From assembly GCA_937879875.1 (NCBI GenBank), contig CALFMN010000155.1:1-18683 (forward strand): 18,683 nt of DNA. Direction: 5' to 3'. The DNA comes from an uncultured Chloroflexota bacterium. GTDB taxonomy: Bacteria; Chloroflexota; Dehalococcoidia; CAUJGQ01. Shown here piece after piece: positions 14,593-18,683 of the stretch. The translations under genes and the position numbers were made by a program. The stretch's first letter is position 1, and every line of letters begins with the position of its first letter. Under the pieces are notes generated by a model. That model was not told the origin of the DNA and did not search any database. It saw nothing but the letters and a program-made list of their open reading frames with translations.

Positions 14593-17349
14593 ATGGCGCA
14601 GGCCGATGTCGCCCGCAATGCCCCGATTCCGCTGCGGCCGGCTAAGCCAACGCCGCACAACCTGCCCGCGCCCGCCACGCCGCTGCTTGGCCGCGAGCGC
14701 GAGCTGGCTGAAGCCAGCGCGCTGTTGCGCCGGCCGGGGCTGCGCCTGCTCACGCTCACCGGCGCGGGCGGCAGCGGCAAGACGCGCGTGGGTCTGGCCG
14801 TTGCCGAGGCGCTGCTCGAAGAGTTTCCTGCGGGCGTCTGGTTTGTGCCGCTGGCCGCCGTCGCCGATCCCGGCTTCGTGCCCGCGGCGATCGCCGCCGC
14901 ACTCGGCGTACGGGAAGCGCCGGGGACGCCGCTGAGCGAGACGCTCGCGGCCTATCTGCGCGAAAAGCCGCTGCTGCTCCTGCTCGACAATTTCGAGCAC
15001 CTGCTCGATGCGGCGCCGCTCGTCTCGGAGCTGATCGTTCGCTGCCCGCTGCTCACGGTGCTGGCAACGAGCCGTGCGGCGCTGCGCCTGTCGGGCGAGC
15101 ACGAGCTGCCCGTGCCGCCGCTGGCGCTGCCGGAGACGAAGGCTGCGCCCGCGCCCGCCGTGCTGCTGGGCTCGCCCGCGGTGGCACTCTTCTGCACGCG
15201 GGCACAGGCGGTGCGGCCGGACTTCGCCTTGAGCGAGGCGAACGCCGCCGCTGTGGTCGCGATCTGCCGCCGGCTCGACGGCCTGCCGCTGGCGCTCGAG
15301 CTTGCCGCCGCCCGCACGCGCGTGCTGCCGGCGGCAGCCTTGCTTGCCCGGCTTGGACAGGGCATCGGCGTGCTTTCGGGCGGTCCGCGTGACCTACCCG
15401 TCCGCCAGCGCACGCTGCGCGACACGATCGCCTGGAGCCACGCGCTGCTCGCTCCGGTCGAACAGACGCTGTTCCGCCGCCTCGCCGTGTTCGCCGGCGG
15501 CTGCACGCTCGCAGCCGCCGAAGCCGTCTGCGCCGACGACCCTGACCCAGCCGAGACGGATTCCGAATCGCCCGTCGCGCCGACGATTGTAGGGGCGCAT
15601 GGCGTGCGCCCGTCGCGGCGCCAGCCGCGAGCCGCAGAGCTCGCAGAAGATACAGCCTCGACCGACATGCCAACGCTTGCGGCCGCCGCGATCCTCGACG
15701 CGCTGACCGCGCTCATCGAGAACAACCTCGTGATCGAACGCGAAGGCGCAGCCGGCCAGCCCCGCTTCCTGATGCTGGAGACGATCCGCGAGTTCGCGCT
15801 GGCGCAGCTTGCGGCGAGCGATGAGGTCGAGGAGCTGTGCGGCCGTCTCCTTCGCCACCTGACAGCGCTCGCGGAGATGGCCTCACCACGGATCGAGCGC
15901 GGCGACCACGACTGGCTGGTACAGGTGGACGCCGAGCGCCATAACATTCGCGCGGCGCTGGCGTGGACGGCCGAACGCGGAGCAACCGAAGCTGGCATGC
16001 TCCTCGCGGCGGCACTCATTCACTACTGGGCCGTGAGCCGCAACGACGTCGAGGGCTGGCGCTGGCTCGAACGACTCCTTGCTATGCCGGGCACTCAAGA
16101 ATACCCGGCCGCGCGAGCGCGGGCACTGCTCGCTGCAGGCGAGCTTGCCTGCGACTATCAGGCGCACGGCGGCGATCCCGTGGCGCGCCTGCGCGCCATG
16201 CGCCACCTGACCGAGAGCGCCGTGATCGCTCGATCCCTCGGCGACCGCCGCACACTGGCCGAGGCGCTGTGCCTCTGGGGGGCGTATCACGCGGATGCCG
16301 CAACAGGCGACGGTCTCTTGCAGGAAAGTGCAGTCATTGCCTCTGAACTCGGCGACATTCCATTGCGCGCAAAGGTGCGTGGCCACCAGAGGTCTCGCGC
16401 GATGAGCGCCGGGGACATCGCCGCCGCACGGCTTCACACGGAAGCGGCGCTCGCTCTCTCCCGACAAGCCGCAGATCCGCGCGGTATCGCCGGCAGACTC
16501 TTCATGCTTGGCCTGCTGGCGCTGAGCGAACACGACTACGCAGCGGCAGAGCGGTTCCTTCAGGAAGCGCGGCGGCAGCGGCCGATCGACGATCCCTTTT
16601 TCGTTGGAGGCGACCTTCACTTCCTCGGCTGGATCGCGGTTGCACAGGGCGACGAGGATCGCGCCGAGGCGCTCTTTCGCGAGGACCGCGACCTGGCACG
16701 CCGCTACGGCGATACGATCCAGGAGGCGAACGGCGAGATCGTTCGTGCAATGGCGACGGTCGAGCATGGCGCACCCGCGTTATCGTTCACGAGGTTGCTG
16801 GAGGCGCTCTACTCCAATCTGCGCATCGGGCAGAGCGAGGCCGCTGCGATCTGCCTTGAGGGGCTGGCGATCCTGCTGCAGCGCCTTGGACGGCCGGCGG
16901 CAGCGGCGCGGCTGGGCGGCGCGGCTGACGTCATCTGGCGAGCAGGGGGTGTGCCGAGACCCTGGTATCAGCACCTGTGCGAACTGCGGATGCGATCAAT
17001 CCGAGCGGTGCTCGCGGAGACAGAACCGGACGCCTGGTGTGAGGGTATGGCGATGACCATCACCGAGACCGCCGCGGTGGTGGCCTCGTTGGCCGATGAG
17101 CTGTCTTCGGACAATGCTGCTGTTCCAAGATCGGTCTACCCCGATGGCCTGACCGCCCGCGAGGCTGAGGTACTGCGGCTGATTGCCGCTGGCAAGAGCA
17201 CGCGCGAGATTGCGGTCGAACTCGTGATCAGCGAGGGCACGGTCGAACGGCACGTGACCAATCTCTACGGCAAGATCGGCGCCCGCAACCGCGCCGAGGC
17301 CACGCGCTATGCCCACGCCCACGGGTTTGCCGAACCGCACAACCCGTAG
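14593..17349 (+). CDS. Large ATPase-TPR LuxR-type transcriptional regulator
   Basis: This 918-residue regulator has the NB-ARC/TPR/LuxR layout. The N-terminal NTPase (about residues 25-330) has Walker A GAGGSGKT at 57-64, Walker B LLLLLDNFE around Asp132, LATSRAALRLSGE, and the GLPLALELAAARTR motif typical of NB-ARC-like proteins. A helical TPR-like region follows (about 380-800, with repeats such as ARALLAAGELACDY and RLFMLGLLALSEHDYAAAER). The C-terminal LuxR/GerE HTH (about 851-912) reads LTAREAEVLRLIAAGKSTRE then EGTVERHVTNLYGKI. It is probably an ATP-gated activator responding to an unknown ligand. Residues about 331-345 are encoded by a REP-like hairpin, inside a low-complexity loop. 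The ATG follows GGAGAGC. Confidence 0.95.
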   Translation: MAQADVARNAPIPLRPAKPTPHNLPAPATPLLGRERELAEASALLRRPGLRLLTLTGAGGSGKTRVGLAVAEALLEEFPAGVWFVPLAAVADPGFVPAAIAAALGVREAPGTPLSETLAAYLREKPLLLLLDNFEHLLDAAPLVSELIVRCPLLTVLATSRAALRLSGEHELPVPPLALPETKAAPAPAVLLGSPAVALFCTRAQAVRPDFALSEANAAAVVAICRRLDGLPLALELAAARTRVLPAAALLARLGQGIGVLSGGPRDLPVRQRTLRDTIAWSHALLAPVEQTLFRRLAVFAGGCTLAAAEAVCADDPDPAETDSESPVAPTIVGAHGVRPSRRQPRAAELAEDTASTDMPTLAAAAILDALTALIENNLVIEREGAAGQPRFLMLETIREFALAQLAASDEVEELCGRLLRHLTALAEMASPRIERGDHDWLVQVDAERHNIRAALAWTAERGATEAGMLLAAALIHYWAVSRNDVEGWRWLERLLAMPGTQEYPAARARALLAAGELACDYQAHGGDPVARLRAMRHLTESAVIARSLGDRRTLAEALCLWGAYHADAATGDGLLQESAVIASELGDIPLRAKVRGHQRSRAMSAGDIAAARLHTEAALALSRQAADPRGIAGRLFMLGLLALSEHDYAAAERFLQEARRQRPIDDPFFVGGDLHFLGWIAVAQGDEDRAEALFREDRDLARRYGDTIQEANGEIVRAMATVEHGAPALSFTRLLEALYSNLRIGQSEAAAICLEGLAILLQRLGRPAAAARLGGAADVIWRAGGVPRPWYQHLCELRMRSIRAVLAETEPDAWCEGMAMTITETAAVVASLADELSSDNAAVPRSVYPDGLTAREAEVLRLIAAGKSTREIAVELVISEGTVERHVTNLYGKIGARNRAEATRYAHAHGFAEPHNP
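15587..15616 (+). repeat. REP-like GC hairpin embedded in the LuxR-type gene (copy 3)
   Basis: ATTGTAGGGGCGCATGGCGT followed by GCGCCCGTCGC matches the repeat at 90-117 and, inverted, 3907-3937. GGGCGCA and TGCGCCC pair around a short loop. It is read in frame as TIVGAHGVRPSRR, within a spacer between the NTPase part and the helical region (VLDALTALIENNLV motif). The frame is kept on both sides. Confidence 0.7.
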
Positions 17350-17505
17350 CAGCTACGGGGTTTCCCACATCCTCACCTGATTCTGCGCTCCCGCAAGAAA
17401 TGTGGGGCTTCCGCGATGGCGGCCTGCGCCGCGTACGGCACGCTATGGGCACAACGCCGGCATGCGTACCCGCGCACTGGCCGGCAGCCACGGAAGGAGC
17501 CCGCC

Positions 17506-17715
17506 ATGATCACGCATCCCACCGTGCTCAAGATCGACGCCGAGGCGCAGCAGTTCGCCGCGCAGCACCGGCCCGCGGCCGCGCCCGAGCAGGGAGTGCC
17601 CGCCGTGCGCCGCCGCCGGCTGGTCTCAGCACCGCGCCTGGTCCTGGTGTGGCTGGGCGCGCATGTACGTCGCCAGCCACATGCGCGGCGTCCGGCATCG
17701 CAGGGACGCACATAA
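17506..17715 (+). CDS. Small basic hypothetical protein (69 aa)
   Basis: I do not recognise this protein. AAGGAG eight bases before the ATG is among the best ribosome binding sites in the window and is the main reason to call it. The N-terminal third is helical and acidic/neutral (MITHPTVLKIDAEAQQFAAQ); the rest is very rich in Arg, with a short hydrophobic patch LVLVWLGAH. The end is compositionally odd, so a frameshift near 17660 cannot be excluded. It lies between the LuxR-type regulator and the anchored protein gene, all on the plus strand. The gap before it (17350-17505) contains TTCCCACAT...ATGTGGGG, a possible weak hairpin after the regulator gene. Confidence 0.5.
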   Translation: MITHPTVLKIDAEAQQFAAQHRPAAAPEQGVPAVRRRRLVSAPRLVLVWLGAHVRRQPHARRPASQGRT

Positions 17716-17897
17716 CGCCGGCCCATCGTCGGCCAGCGCGATAGCCATGCGCCGCCGTGCGCCGACCACCTGGAGCAGCGGCCGGCCGCGCCCACACCGT
17801 TGGCAGACGCCGCCGGGTTGCGCTGCGCCCCGGGCTCCAGCACGCGATTGTCGCTGAGGCGCGCGTTTATCTGGCAAGAGGCACAGGAGCGTGCAAC

Positions 17898-18455
17898 ATG
17901 ACAGGCCACAGCATCCCGCACGATATTCTCGTCGCGCCGGAAGACGAGGCGCGTTCGTCGCGCTACGCGGCGCTGACCTCGTGCATCACGCTGGCGCTCG
18001 CCGTCGTCGTGGCGCTGGTCGCCTGGCACGCGTTCGCCGGCAACCCTGCGCAGGATACGAATCGGAAAGCCGCACAGCCACTGGCGGCCCAACTGGCGGC
18101 CACGGCAGTGCCCGCCGTGCAGCCGGCAGCGGACGCCGCGTCCGCCGGCCAGCCCAGCGCGAGCGTGGCCGCGAACGCCCCTGCCGCCGGTCCGCCACTG
18201 GTACTGCGCGCCGTGGCGCAGGTGGACCCGCAGGCGTCGGCCGGCACGCTGACGGTGTTCGTCGTCGATACGGCTGAACAGGCAACGGAGCTGGAGCAGG
18301 GATTGCTGGCGACGAACGCGATCCGCGCCACCGGCGGCGCAGCTCCGCTGCGGGCAACCGTCGTGAGCGCGGCGGCCGATCCGGAGGGCTTCTGGCTGGC
18401 CCTCGCACGGTCCGAGAACGAGCCGTTCTTCGTTGTGGATCTGCGCCAGCCGTGA
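17898..18455 (+). CDS. Hypothetical membrane-anchored protein (185 aa)
   Basis: I do not recognise the family. The N-terminal 20 or so residues are acidic and hydrophilic. One membrane segment follows at about residues 22-48 (SCITLALAVVVALVAWHAFA), then an Ala/Pro-rich linker (about 50-95) and a small C-terminal domain (about 97-185) with TLTVFVVDTAEQATELEQGL, NAIRATGG, EGFWLALARSENEPFFVVDL. The outer domain is probably beside the membrane on the external face. It alternates hydrophobic strands and one helix, like a small alpha/beta sensor or binding domain. The ATG at 17898 follows AGGAG; longer in-frame extensions upstream lack coding character. The 182 bases before it (17716-17897) show no gene. 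Confidence 0.75.
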   Translation: MTGHSIPHDILVAPEDEARSSRYAALTSCITLALAVVVALVAWHAFAGNPAQDTNRKAAQPLAAQLAATAVPAVQPAADAASAGQPSASVAANAPAAGPPLVLRAVAQVDPQASAGTLTVFVVDTAEQATELEQGLLATNAIRATGGAAPLRATVVSAAADPEGFWLALARSENEPFFVVDLRQP

Positions 18456-18469
18456 AGGCCCGGCCCACG

Positions 18470-18513
18470 CCCTCACCCCCTCCCCTCTCCCAATCCTGGG
18501 AGAGGGGCGATCG
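18470..18513. repeat. C/T-G/A hairpin repeat after the anchored protein gene
   Basis: CCCTCACCCCCTCCCCTCTC leads into an 11-bp perfect stem: 18482-18492 with 18497-18507, loop ATCC. It is followed by GGGGCGATC, as in the copies at 3841 and 14374. It begins 15 bases after the stop codon. Confidence 0.8.
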
Positions 18514-18579
18514 TGGGGAGGAAGGTCCGGAGCCGGTGCGGCCAACCCTGCCGCGGCGTTCGGCATTCTGCGACTGTCT

Positions 18580-18632
18580 CGGGTAACCCGACGCCGCCCG
18601 GATCGCTCCACGCGGGATCGCCCCTTTCCCCT
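18580..18632 (-). repeat. Inverted tail of the long hairpin element
   Basis: On the minus strand this reads GGGGAAAGGGGCGATCCCGC, then GTGGAGCGATCCGGGCGGCG and TCGGGTTACCCGAG. The order matches the tail of the elements at 3841-3880 and 14374-14418. It ends in CTAG instead of the usual CCCATAC arm, so the hairpin half is lost or different. With 18470-18513 it resembles a decayed version of the 3759-4073 island. Nothing further is supportable in 18633-18683. Confidence 0.65.
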
Positions 18633-18683
18633 AGTAGGCAGTCACGCCGGGATTGTGGGATAGAGATGCTGCAACCGAATGCG

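Noticed and set aside
17373..18611. A minus-strand open frame (412 codons)
   Set aside because: It is antisense to two plus-strand genes with good ribosome binding sites and has low-complexity Arg/Gly content.

Overview
The window is very GC-rich and gene-dense. Gene ends carry families of short C/T-rich and G/A-rich hairpin repeats. It looks like chromosomal DNA of a free-living, high-GC bacterium of the Chloroflexota type. That guess rests on the repeat style, a one-pass Ser/Thr kinase with Pro/Thr-rich linkers, a DUF6159-type membrane protein, a YbjQ-family protein and a large ATPase-LuxR regulator; an actinobacterial origin is not excluded. No tRNA, rRNA, transposase, phage gene or CRISPR array is visible.

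Layout. 1-358: two hairpin repeats and a leader. 359-2590 (+): transmembrane Ser/Thr kinase. 2622-3266 (-): DedA-family membrane protein, convergent with the kinase. 3448-3735 (+): small unknown protein. 3759-4073: inverted composite of repeats. 4091-5620 (-): type B carboxylesterase, with a YbjQ-like protein upstream on the same strand (5727-6050). 6199-7182 (+): APH-like phosphotransferase. 7298-8171 (+): DUF6159-like membrane protein broken by a one-base frameshift. 8241-8732 (-): DinB-like protein. 8789-10174 (-): serine beta-lactamase-like hydrolase whose last codons lie in a hairpin repeat. 10353-10675 (+): small frameshifted gene, followed by an unrecognised gene (10696-11253). 11440-12021 (+): secreted LppP/LprE-like protein. 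12022-12378: twin hairpins. 12379-14288 (+): DinB, WYL regulator and VOC protein in a compact array. 14290-14420: another long repeat copy. 14593-17349 (+): NB-ARC/TPR/LuxR regulator with a REP-like hairpin embedded in frame. 17506-17715 and 17898-18455 (+): two unrecognised small genes. 18470-18632: more repeat copies.

How the genes relate. Most appear to be single-gene units. The clearest functional module is DinB-WYL-VOC, which is probably a stress or small-molecule response unit. The kinase and the LuxR ATPase are independent signalling proteins. The most unusual material is the set of dispersed repeats, which share a common architecture across several intergenic regions and in two places contribute codons to genes, and the locus 10353-11253, where a disrupted small protein is followed closely by an unrecognised partner.
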